In this document: one piece after another, positions 44,203 through 51,761 of the stretch
Position numbering within the stretch: the stretch's first letter is position 1
Layout: each line of letters begins with the position of its first letter
Assembly (NCBI RefSeq): GCF_001981305.1
Contig: NZ_MSCW01000009.1
Span: 1-64,000 of the forward strand
Origin: Marinobacter lutaoensis
GTDB lineage: Bacteria; Pseudomonadota; Gammaproteobacteria; Pseudomonadales; Oleiphilaceae
DNA length: 64,000 nt
Reading direction: 5' to 3'
Made by a program: the position numbers and the translations under genes
Notes under the pieces: generated by a model
Databases searched by the model: none
Seen by the model: the letters and a program-made list of their open reading frames with translations, nothing else
Told to the model about the DNA's origin: nothing

Positions 44203-44553
44203 GGGACTTTCCAGTATGGGTCTGAGGCGAGTTCGCGAGCGGGCGCCTCGGACCTGGATTTGCTTTCCCGCTCAACCCTTCTTCATCGCCACCGCCTTCC
44301 CGCGATTGCTCTCCGTCTTGCCCCTGGCGGCATTCAGAATTTTCCGAACAACCTGGTCAACGCAGTGTTGAACAAAGAGAAGGAGATCGACACCTTTACC
44401 GACAGTCAGGCCAGTGCTGTATTCGAGTACAAACCGAACATCTGATTGCGGTTAGTTCAGACGCCGGCGAAGCGATAAAGTTCAGGTTGCAGGCCCGGGG
44501 CCCGCAGCCTCCCTCCTCTTACCGCCATCAACCTCAGCGAGAATCCGACCGCC
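44203..44553. other. 351 bp without a convincing gene
   Basis: Only short out-of-frame readings occur here. A GC-rich palindromic word (GGCCCGGGGCCC near 44492) is the one notable feature. It probably carries the leader of the gene at 44554. Confidence 0.45.
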
Positions 44554-45039
44554 ATGCACACCGCCGACTACTTGGTTTTCGACCGTTCAGAATACGATGC
44601 TTTCGTGACAAGCCTGGGCAGCCAATCCGCCAGCGCTATTCACGAAGCGATCATGGCAGATCGCGACGCCCTCGAATGCCTGGCCCGGCTACGCCTGAAG
44701 ACGACAATCCGGGAAGGTCGATGGGCATTCGATGTGACGTGCCACACCCAGACACCCGGTTTCTCTCACGACCCACGCGATTCCGGCGGATATTGCACGT
44801 CTATCTTTCACATGGAACAGGACTCCGAGCACTCCAATCTGGCGCGTACGGTTGATCTGACGAATTCCGGAGATCTGGAAGGCACAGGCCTCAACAGTTG
44901 GCTGGTCGATCAAGCCCGCTGGCGGTTTGAGCGCATTGCCGGGCCGGACCCATGGATTTGCGGCAGCCTCAGCCATGTGGATGCGGACAACGAACGTCGC
45001 GTGCCGTTCTGGCGCCGGCACGTCGATGGCGCAGTGTAG
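44554..45039 (+). CDS. Hypothetical protein, 161 aa, possibly frame-disrupted
   Basis: Soluble protein of unknown function with protein-like composition to its last residues (PWICGSLSHVDADNERRVPF). It stops at 45039, but a protein-like reading continues in another frame from about 45036, as if one longer gene of about 244 residues had been split by an indel. Upstream signal is weak. Confidence 0.55.
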   Translation: MHTADYLVFDRSEYDAFVTSLGSQSASAIHEAIMADRDALECLARLRLKTTIREGRWAFDVTCHTQTPGFSHDPRDSGGYCTSIFHMEQDSEHSNLARTVDLTNSGDLEGTGLNSWLVDQARWRFERIAGPDPWICGSLSHVDADNERRVPFWRRHVDGAV

Positions 45040-45287
45040 AGGTAGACGAATATGGTTGCGGCGCGTTTGAAGGCCCCTGGAAGCGAGCGTTTAACCCTTA
45101 CCGGTGCACGGTTGCAGTTCATCCGGTGTCGGAAACCGGTGCGCTTCCTCGCCGGACGGATCGCGATGCCCGCGGGTATTTGTACTGGCACGGCGACCGA
45201 ATAGGATTCAAATGGATCGATGCCATGGATGCGCGGATCAAACGCCGCCCCTTGCGTTCGATGTACACAGGTGAAATCTTTGGCTGA
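45036..45287 (+). pseudogene. Out-of-frame continuation of the 44554 gene
   Basis: This frame has no start codon at its boundary but reads as real protein (VEVDEYGCGAFEGPWKRAF, then YLYWHGDRIGFKWIDAMDARI). A one-base insertion or a -1 shift near GTGTAGAG would join it to the preceding frame. It may be a broken gene, a sequencing error or a programmed shift. Confidence 0.45.
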
Positions 45288-45539
45288 GCCGTGCCTGAGC
45301 GGGCAGGCGAAGCCTCATCGCGAAGAAAGGCCGAAGGCCGCCAGCAAGGGCGTCAGCCCGCCAGCGGCCACCGGCCGCCCCCCGGCAACGCCGGGCCTCA
45401 AAGCGCTTTTCCCCTGACCTTGACGGGCTGTTTCAAAAACGCCCCACACCCATCGCGATCACTAACGATACGTTTATCCTACAAAGCCACATGCGATAAT
45501 CTGGACGAACACTCATTAGAGACATGCGACAAGGACGCA

Positions 45540-46001
45540 ATGAGCTGGGAACTGATTCGGACCACGCCACTGAAATTCTGGTTCAACAGACGGGCTCGCC
45601 GGTTGTGGCGGGCAGCACAGGAACGAAAGCGCCGGAACATGGAAAGCGCCCGGGAAGCCCGTGAGATTGAGAAAGCGAAGTTGATCGCGTCGGTATTCGG
45701 CGTGGAGGTGATCTATCACGATCCGGGCATGAAGTTACCGGGGCATGTAACGCCGTTGCAGGAGGCGGTACGCACACTGCGTCGGTACGGTTACCTGTGC
45801 CTAGATCGGAATGGCCAGATCATTGGTTTGGACGACCGGTATATTGGGCAGATTGTTAAGAACCCGGTACCCAAGAGCGAACTGGAAGCAGCGTTTCGCC
45901 GGAGTCGGATGGTTGGCATTAACGGTCGGCCTGATCGTTCCAGTGATACCGATTCGTTTTCGGACGACCGCAGCCGCCCGACTCTGAAATTGGTTCGCTG
46001 A
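45540..46001 (+). CDS. Hypothetical protein, 153 aa
   Basis: AAGGA five bases before the ATG at 45540 fixes the start; the in-frame reading upstream is GC-rich, low-complexity and not protein-like. The N-terminal 60 residues are strongly basic and helical (FNRRARRLWRAAQERKRRN), which suggests nucleic-acid or membrane-surface contact. The rest is alpha/beta with no known motif. 14 bp before the SNF2 gene, so likely its operon partner. Confidence 0.65.
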   Translation: MSWELIRTTPLKFWFNRRARRLWRAAQERKRRNMESAREAREIEKAKLIASVFGVEVIYHDPGMKLPGHVTPLQEAVRTLRRYGYLCLDRNGQIIGLDDRYIGQIVKNPVPKSELEAAFRRSRMVGINGRPDRSSDTDSFSDDRSRPTLKLVR

Positions 46002-46015
46002 TTGCGGTTATCGCT

Positions 46016-48619
46016 ATGTGGCGTGATCACCAGGCTTTGATCCGGCAAACCCTTACTCAACGCGGGCAACCGAAAAAGGGGTTATCGGCGCCAGTCGCGG
46101 AAAACCGTTCATTGGTTGCCCAGGTACGTTACACGCCATCCGCAAGCGGCGACGGCTCCCTGCTTTTGACGATTCTCCAACGCGCTGAATACGTTGCCCA
46201 ACTCAACCGTACCCTGTCTGACCTCACCCTGATCCGATCAGACACGGAACATCTGGTTGACCGTTCTCGGCTTTCGGGGCGAATGGAAACCCGCACCTGG
46301 TTGACCTTTCAATATCCGGCGACCGACGCCAATGCTCGGGCAACCTTGGCACTGGCAAAACGGATCACGCAAACGGGAACTGAGCGCATACAAATAACTG
46401 ACCGTCGAAGCCGACAGTATTTTGATAGCCAGCGCGCTCGCCTGTTGCAACAGCACACTGAGACACGCATTCGCAGGCAAGAGGATGGTTCGGCGCTTCG
46501 GGCCGCGCTTGCCGCTTCGGCGGGCATGGCCGGTCAGCCGGAAAAGCGGGTGCTAATAGCAGACACTCCGCAAGGAAAATCGGACAGCCCGGACATTACC
46601 GTGGTTACCGGGCGAACCCCGGCCACTCGGTTGCAAGCAACGGCTTTGAAGATCTACGCCCTCCGCGATCCTAATGATCCGGAGCGGTTGCGGAATGGAT
46701 ATTCCAACGCCGGGCTTTACGAGCTGATCCTAAGCCACCCGGGCGCCCGGTACGTGAAGGGCACAAAAACGCGCAGCGGGTATTTCCGGGTACCGGTCAG
46801 TGAAACCACGGCAAACCTGCTCAAGGTTCTGATGAACCGTTATGGTCTGCGCCCCGAGGCAAGGGTTCCGGTTTTGGGCAACAAGCCCTTCGTTGCTGCG
46901 ATCAAGGAGCGCTTGCACCACCTGCGCAACTGCTACCAGCTTTCGTTTCTGGACTCTCTGGAAACGACGATCGGGCGCCCGAATTTGCCGAGACCGAAGG
47001 GGTTGAATTACCTGCCCTACCAGGAAGCGGGCATCCGATATGCCCTTACCCTGGGTAATGCGCTGATTGCAGATGAGCCGGGCCTTGGGAAAACCATACA
47101 GGCGATTGGGGTATCCAATGCTTTGCCGGATACCCGGCGCATTTTGGTGATTACGCCGGCGTCCTTGAAGATCAACTGGCAACGCGAATGGCGCAAATGG
47201 AGCGTGAAAGAGTTATCGGTTCACCGAGTTCCGGACGGTCGACCGGAAAGCTGGTCACCCGATGCGGATGTGGTTGTTCTGAATTTTGATTTGGTGGAAC
47301 AGCATTATGAACGGCTGACGGAAAAGCCCTGGGATCTGTTGATTGTGGACGAGGCTCACGCGCTGAAGAACCCGGATGCGAAGCGAACCAAGCTGATCTT
47401 GGGTCATGGTCAGGGTCGTAATCATGTTCCGGGCATTCCGGCACAACGGCGGCTGTACCTGACCGGGACACCGACACTGAATCGGCCACGCGAGCTATGG
47501 CCTCTGGTGCATTCTCTGGACCCGGACTTTTTCAGCGATAGGCGGGCGTTTGAGGTTCGCTACTGCAACGGCCATCAGACGAAATACGGTTGGGATGCCA
47601 GGGGCGCCTCGAATCTGTCGGAATTGCACCGCCAGCTGCGTGCCCGGGTCATGGTTCGCCGGAAGAAAGATCAGGTCTTGAAGGACTTGCCACCCAAAAC
47701 CCGGCAACTGATCGAGCTCGATCATCCGGCTGTGTCCGCCTACACCGGCAGTTTCCGGAAACTGTCTGAGGCGCAGAAGACGCTGAGGGCGCTGTATGAC
47801 GAACGTCAGGAGTTAGATGCTCGGGCGCACCGGGGCGAGATAGCGCATGAGAGTTACCAGCAGCAGGCCCACCGGTTGTCCGAGGCGGCTCGGATCGCCT
47901 TTCATCAGATGAGCCAGGCCCGCAAGGAAACCGCGCTGGCAAAGGTTCCCCAGGTTGTCGAGTTAATCAAAACCACGTTGAGCAATGGCAAGCTGATCCT
48001 GTTTTGCCATCACCATGAGGTCGTAGAAGCGTATGTCGATGCCCTGAATCAACATTTCAAACGCGAGGCTGGCCGGCAGGGTACACCGAACACGGTTGCC
48101 GTTGTTACCGGGCAAACGGCGAACGACGAGCGTCAGGTACAGGCTGACCGGTTCCAGGAAGATGACCGATGTCGGGTATTCATTGGCACAATTGGCTCTG
48201 CCGGTACCGGTCTGACGTTGACGGAGGCCTCCACGGTGTTGTTTGCCGAACTGGATTGGGTGCCCGGCAACATGAGTCAGGCGGAAGACCGGGCGCACCG
48301 GATCGGCCAGAAAGATCATGTGTTGGTGTATCACACGGCCATCGAACACTCTCTGGAAGCCCGAATGATCCGTCGCCTGATCGAGAAGCAGGAGGTCATT
48401 GACCAAACGTTGGATGGCCCTTCCGTACCGTCTGACCGGTTAAATCGCCCGGCTACAGAAGACGCGGAAGACCGATTTATGGACTGGGTATTTTCGATTG
48501 CGCAGTCTGCGAGCGATGCAGCGGGCATTGTCGGCGCGGACGAGCTGGGCGGGACACTGGATGAGTCCCCGGGCCTGGCGGGTCGGTCCCGGCCTGCCCT
48601 ATCGGCAGTACCGAATTAA
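46016..48619 (+). CDS. SNF2-family DNA-dependent ATPase
   Basis: 867 residues. An unrecognised N-terminal region of about 320 residues is followed by the SNF2 core: LPYQEAGIRYAL, Walker A DEPGLGKT near 355, ITPASLKINWQREW (Ia), IVDEAHALKN near 444, YLTGTPTLNRP (III), GSAGTGLTLTEAS (V) and EDRAHRIGQ near 760 (VI). The core resembles SMARCAL1/ZRANB3-type annealing helicases. In mobile elements such ATPases are found in both defence and replication-fork repair. No nuclease domain is attached. The partner gene just upstream may supply specificity. Confidence 0.85.
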   Translation: MWRDHQALIRQTLTQRGQPKKGLSAPVAENRSLVAQVRYTPSASGDGSLLLTILQRAEYVAQLNRTLSDLTLIRSDTEHLVDRSRLSGRMETRTWLTFQYPATDANARATLALAKRITQTGTERIQITDRRSRQYFDSQRARLLQQHTETRIRRQEDGSALRAALAASAGMAGQPEKRVLIADTPQGKSDSPDITVVTGRTPATRLQATALKIYALRDPNDPERLRNGYSNAGLYELILSHPGARYVKGTKTRSGYFRVPVSETTANLLKVLMNRYGLRPEARVPVLGNKPFVAAIKERLHHLRNCYQLSFLDSLETTIGRPNLPRPKGLNYLPYQEAGIRYALTLGNALIADEPGLGKTIQAIGVSNALPDTRRILVITPASLKINWQREWRKWSVKELSVHRVPDGRPESWSPDADVVVLNFDLVEQHYERLTEKPWDLLIVDEAHALKNPDAKRTKLILGHGQGRNHVPGIPAQRRLYLTGTPTLNRPRELWPLVHSLDPDFFSDRRAFEVRYCNGHQTKYGWDARGASNLSELHRQLRARVMVRRKKDQVLKDLPPKTRQLIELDHPAVSAYTGSFRKLSEAQKTLRALYDERQELDARAHRGEIAHESYQQQAHRLSEAARIAFHQMSQARKETALAKVPQVVELIKTTLSNGKLILFCHHHEVVEAYVDALNQHFKREAGRQGTPNTVAVVTGQTANDERQVQADRFQEDDRCRVFIGTIGSAGTGLTLTEASTVLFAELDWVPGNMSQAEDRAHRIGQKDHVLVYHTAIEHSLEARMIRRLIEKQEVIDQTLDGPSVPSDRLNRPATEDAEDRFMDWVFSIAQSASDAAGIVGADELGGTLDESPGLAGRSRPALSAVPN

Positions 48620-48640
48620 TCAATCACTGGGAAGGAGACG

Positions 48641-49189
48641 ATGAAACGCACGACGATGAATCGTGATGAACACACGCATTCGGCAGGCTCGTGCCGGAGG
48701 CTGGCAGTCTGGTGTGTCGTGTCCGCCTTGCTGGCGGGCACCGGCAGCGCGATTGCCACCATGGCTTTGGTACCGAGTACGTCGGCCCCAGGCGAAGAGG
48801 TGAAGGCGGTGTACGTAAAGGACAACCATTTGCGCTTCCGCGATGTTGATGCGGCGGTGTCAAAGGCATTCGGGAAGGAGTTGGCCCGGCTGGGCGTCAC
48901 CGAGATTGAGGTGAGCGCGACCAAGGGGCATCCGGACCACTACATGATGTCGGTGACCCTCGGAGACGACCGGTTTGAGTATGGCGCGGTCTATCCGGAC
49001 CATCGGGCGATGAGCATGACTGTGGCGCCGTCGGGAGAGGTGCGCATCCGATTCACGCCAGAGGAACGACTGGGCGACGAAGCCAGTTACTTGCGTCTGG
49101 CACATGAAGTCAGCCGTCTGGGGTTACACGCGGCAAAGCGTTATGCCGCCAGCCGGAATCGTGTGTTTATGGTTCGAGACGAGGTATAG
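48641..49189 (+). CDS. Membrane-anchored or exported protein, 182 aa
   Basis: A basic start and hydrophobic stretch (LAVWCVVSALLAGTGSAIA, about 22-40) form a signal or anchor, followed by a soluble alpha/beta domain of about 130 residues that is probably periplasmic. Unknown family. It lies 7 bases before the Mrr-type nuclease gene, whose product is also membrane-anchored, so the two may be a pair. Confidence 0.62.
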   Translation: MKRTTMNRDEHTHSAGSCRRLAVWCVVSALLAGTGSAIATMALVPSTSAPGEEVKAVYVKDNHLRFRDVDAAVSKAFGKELARLGVTEIEVSATKGHPDHYMMSVTLGDDRFEYGAVYPDHRAMSMTVAPSGEVRIRFTPEERLGDEASYLRLAHEVSRLGLHAAKRYAASRNRVFMVRDEV

Positions 49190-49196
49190 AGAGGAA

Positions 49197-49892
49197 ATGC
49201 TCAGACCGGAGCTTGAGTTGAGTCATTTCATGGAATCCTTGACGCTGGCGGGCCTGACGCTGCCACTGTATGGGTGGCTATTGCTGGCGGTGACCGCGGG
49301 CTTTGCGTTTCTTATCCACCGGATGCCGGGGCCACGTCGCTCGTGGCGTGTGGCCGCCTCGCGCCGATGGTTGGCGCGATTTCGCCGCCGGGCTCATCGC
49401 TACACGGATTATCAGCGCTTCGAGTACATCCGCAAAACCGATCCATTTCTGTTCGAAGACATCTTGATGACGGCGTTTGAGGAGCGGGGTTACAAGGTAC
49501 GGCGGACACCGGCGACGCGCGATGGTGGCGCCGACGGTTATGTCGATCTCGACGGGCTGCAGGTGGTGGTTCAAGCCAAGCGGTATCGAGGTTCGATTGC
49601 GCCGGCGCACGTACATGCCCTGGAGTTTCTGGCCACCCGGAACCCCAAACTCGACCGTGGGCTTTTTGTGCATACCGGGCGCACGTCGCGCCCCATACAG
49701 GAGTACATTCGTCGGTCACCTACTCTGGACATGCTCAGCGGGGTATCGACGCTGCTGGCCTTCCTGGACGGAAAGCCCATCACGCTGTTTGGCCGACGGC
49801 TTCGTCCGGCAAAACACCTGGCACGGCGTAGCTCAAAAGAGAACCGTTCGTCATCGAGCGACGCATCTCTACACGCTGGTAATCGTGTCTAG
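49197..49892 (+). CDS. Membrane-anchored Mrr-type restriction endonuclease
   Basis: 231 residues from the ATG at 49197 with AGAGGAA upstream. One membrane helix at about 18-41, a very basic juxtamembrane segment, then an Mrr_cat PD-(D/E)XK domain: FEDILMTAFEERGYKV with E87, TRDGGADGYVDL with D113, and VVQAKRYRG with Q126 and K128. All catalytic positions are present. Mrr-like enzymes cut modified or foreign DNA. The membrane tether could place it where DNA enters. The stop codon falls in an 18-bp tandem repeat. Confidence 0.83.
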   Translation: MLRPELELSHFMESLTLAGLTLPLYGWLLLAVTAGFAFLIHRMPGPRRSWRVAASRRWLARFRRRAHRYTDYQRFEYIRKTDPFLFEDILMTAFEERGYKVRRTPATRDGGADGYVDLDGLQVVVQAKRYRGSIAPAHVHALEFLATRNPKLDRGLFVHTGRTSRPIQEYIRRSPTLDMLSGVSTLLAFLDGKPITLFGRRLRPAKHLARRSSKENRSSSSDASLHAGNRV

Positions 49893-49918
49893 CCAACACA
49901 TCGTGTCTAGCCAACACG
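49883..49918 (+). repeat. 18-bp tandem duplication at the nuclease stop codon
   Basis: TCGTGTCTAGCCAACACA (49883-49900) is repeated at 49901-49918 with one difference in the last base. Each unit holds an inverted GTGT/ACAC. The stop TAG of the Mrr-type gene is in the first copy, so the duplication leaves the protein unchanged. Confidence 0.8.
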
Positions 49919-49927
49919 AAGACTCTT

Positions 49928-49950
49928 GCCCCGCTCCTGCGGGGCTTTTT
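49928..49950 (+). terminator. Intrinsic terminator after the nuclease gene
   Basis: GCCCCGC (49928-49934) pairs with GCGGGGC (49939-49945) across a TCCT loop, followed by five T. Confidence 0.9.
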
Positions 49951-50189
49951 CATGCACCCGATCCTTCGTCTTCCATAAATAGGCGCAGCTCGTCCAAATC
50001 GCGTCTGTACAGCGTTTTCCCCAAGCAACAGAGATGCGCCCACATGAGCAGTTCCCATAGGTGAAATGCCATTAGCATAAAGCTTATTGTGGTGATGCTC
50101 GGAGCGGAAATCACGACAGGAAGGATCGACAGCGCAAACGCAGCATTTCTTACTGGTCGATGGCGCGAAAAACGATTCAGCCAGGGCAA
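49950..50189 (-). CDS. Possible small membrane protein, 79 aa
   Basis: Minus-strand frame with a TTG start. Two hydrophobic helices (FALSILPVVISAPSITTISF and the following MAFHLWELLMWAHL) and an acidic cytoplasmic end (RRDLDELRLFMEDE) look protein-like. No clear ribosome-binding site; it is convergent with the terminator of the nuclease gene. The longer frame 49780-50328 on the same strand is not protein-like. Confidence 0.35.
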   Translation of the reverse strand: MPWLNRFSRHRPVRNAAFALSILPVVISAPSITTISFMLMAFHLWELLMWAHLCCLGKTLYRRDLDELRLFMEDEGSGA

Positions 50190-50236
50190 ATTGATTAAGA
50201 TAGGCCAAAGAATTCAAACGAAAATGGGGCAGCGTT

Positions 50237-50977
50237 TTGACCAAAACCCACGAACCGGAGAGTCGGTTAGACGACGATTTAGATGCCGGCAGTCGCCACG
50301 ATGACCTATATGATGCGGTGCTATACAACGGCAGCTATGCACGCGACCCGGCCAGATATAGCGCCGACATACAAACGCTGCTGGCGCCGCGCCTGCATGA
50401 CACAATCCGCCAGCAACAGCGCGCACTGGACTCCGCGGTACCGAATCGGTCGGAAGCGGATGCGCGGGATCGCCGGGCGCAATGGCTGGCGCAGGAGCAA
50501 AACCGGATTTATTCACTCACTACCCGGGCCAGGCTGCGCATGTCCTGGAGCATACGCTGGGCGGTGGCCACGCTGACGTGTATGCTGCTGGCCGTCATTA
50601 CGTTCAACGTCACCATTCTCAGTGCACACCCGGTCAGCCGCCCGGGCACGGATCTTATGTCACCGGAAGGGTTGGTATTGACCGCGCTGGTAGCCGGCAT
50701 CATGGTCTGCGGCCTGAACACCTTACGCCATGCCCTGCACCGGGAGTTGGCACAGCTCCGGTCCCTCATTCGAGGCCATCGCCCAGCATCGGACACCCCG
50801 AAGGTTCAGTTGCACAGCACCCGGACATGGACCTGGCAGCGCCAGGCGTTTCGTTTGATGGGTGTTACCTGGACGATCCCGGTTCCCCGGCGGGCGTATC
50901 GGATGTTACCGGTGACAGACTGGGATTTTCAATACGACGCTCTGACGTATCTGAGGAAACAGCACACCAAAAACTGA
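50237..50977 (+). CDS. Membrane protein, 246 aa
   Basis: TTG start in a poorly marked context. About 100 charged N-terminal residues with coiled-coil potential (LAPRLHDTIRQQQRALDSAV) precede two membrane helices (about 108-128 and 143-163) and a cytoplasmic basic tail. The next 110 bp to the following gene are empty. No family recognised. Confidence 0.6.
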   Translation: MTKTHEPESRLDDDLDAGSRHDDLYDAVLYNGSYARDPARYSADIQTLLAPRLHDTIRQQQRALDSAVPNRSEADARDRRAQWLAQEQNRIYSLTTRARLRMSWSIRWAVATLTCMLLAVITFNVTILSAHPVSRPGTDLMSPEGLVLTALVAGIMVCGLNTLRHALHRELAQLRSLIRGHRPASDTPKVQLHSTRTWTWQRQAFRLMGVTWTIPVPRRAYRMLPVTDWDFQYDALTYLRKQHTKN

Positions 50978-51088
50978 TTCGGTGTCCGGTGTTACTTTAG
51001 CGCATCCAAAACGCCCCACCTCGCAGCCGGTCTGCCGATTTATACTGGTGGCATCCATGTGCTTTTTGGAAAAACGAAAGGGTCGGTC

Positions 51089-51571
51089 ATGAACACACGG
51101 ATTGAATTGCTGTACAGAAGCGCGTCGGCGAAAGAATGGCTGACCGTAATTTTGCCGGGGGCCATCACGCAACAACAGGTGAACACCATTTCCGATTCGT
51201 TGACGATGGATACCTGCTTTATCCCGGCGCAAGTGGGTCTGCCCTCCCCTCTGGAAGAGTCGATCCGGCAAGGCGAATTATCGGGCGTGACCGAGGACGA
51301 TCACGTCTGGACGAGTCTTGAGGACTGGCTGGAAGGCACGCCGAATGCGGAAGACCTGCATACCGAAGAACCACCGACGATCGAACTTCCGGTTGAGGAA
51401 TTTGCCGACCGGGTGAGCACTGCGAAGTGGGACCTGGTTAAGGAACATCGACGTATGGAGATGCCGGATTTCGGGGTCATTCTGGCGCGCATTGAGGCCA
51501 CCGAGACGGACGAGATGCGCCTTGAGATGCTTGATGCAACTGCCCGCACGGACAATCTCCGGGAAAGCTGA
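51089..51571 (+). CDS. Hypothetical acidic protein, 160 aa
   Basis: AAAGGG upstream supports the ATG at 51089. The N-terminal 60 residues look alpha/beta, then an acidic stretch and a helical end. No family recognised; single gene with no close neighbour. Confidence 0.62.
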   Translation: MNTRIELLYRSASAKEWLTVILPGAITQQQVNTISDSLTMDTCFIPAQVGLPSPLEESIRQGELSGVTEDDHVWTSLEDWLEGTPNAEDLHTEEPPTIELPVEEFADRVSTAKWDLVKEHRRMEMPDFGVILARIEATETDEMRLEMLDATARTDNLRES

Positions 51572-51698
51572 GATGCCACGGTCTAAAGCATCAAGGAGAT
51601 ACCACTCCACCTAACCTATTTACCTCCTCTCGACCCTCTCTTGCCGCTTCACTAGGGCGGGTAGAAACTGGCTCGCCCACCATGAATTAACATTTTTA

Positions 51699-51755
51699 TT
51701 GGTAAATTATGCAGTTTGTGCATATTATGACTAACGCTATGCACAATAACGGAGG
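51699..51755 (+). promoter_or_regulatory. Promoter and candidate operator of the HTH-GTPase gene
   Basis: TTGGTA (51699-51704) and TATTAT (51723-51728) are 18 bases apart and make a plausible sigma-70 promoter. Overlapping it are half-sites TATGCA (51708), TGTGCATA (51717-51724) and TATGCACA (51738-51745), the last two in inverted orientation. GGAGG (51751-51755) is the ribosome-binding site, 6 bases from the ATG. The encoded HTH may bind here and repress itself. Confidence 0.55.
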
Positions 51756-51761
51756 TGAGGC

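Noticed and set aside
45291..45539. N-terminal extension of the 153-residue protein
   Set aside because: The reading is low-complexity GC-rich sequence, and AAGGA marks the ATG at 45540 as the true start.
49780..50328. A 182-residue minus-strand frame across the end of the Mrr-type gene
   Set aside because: It crosses a terminator and an antisense coding end and its composition is not protein-like; the shorter frame 49950-50189 is the only candidate there.
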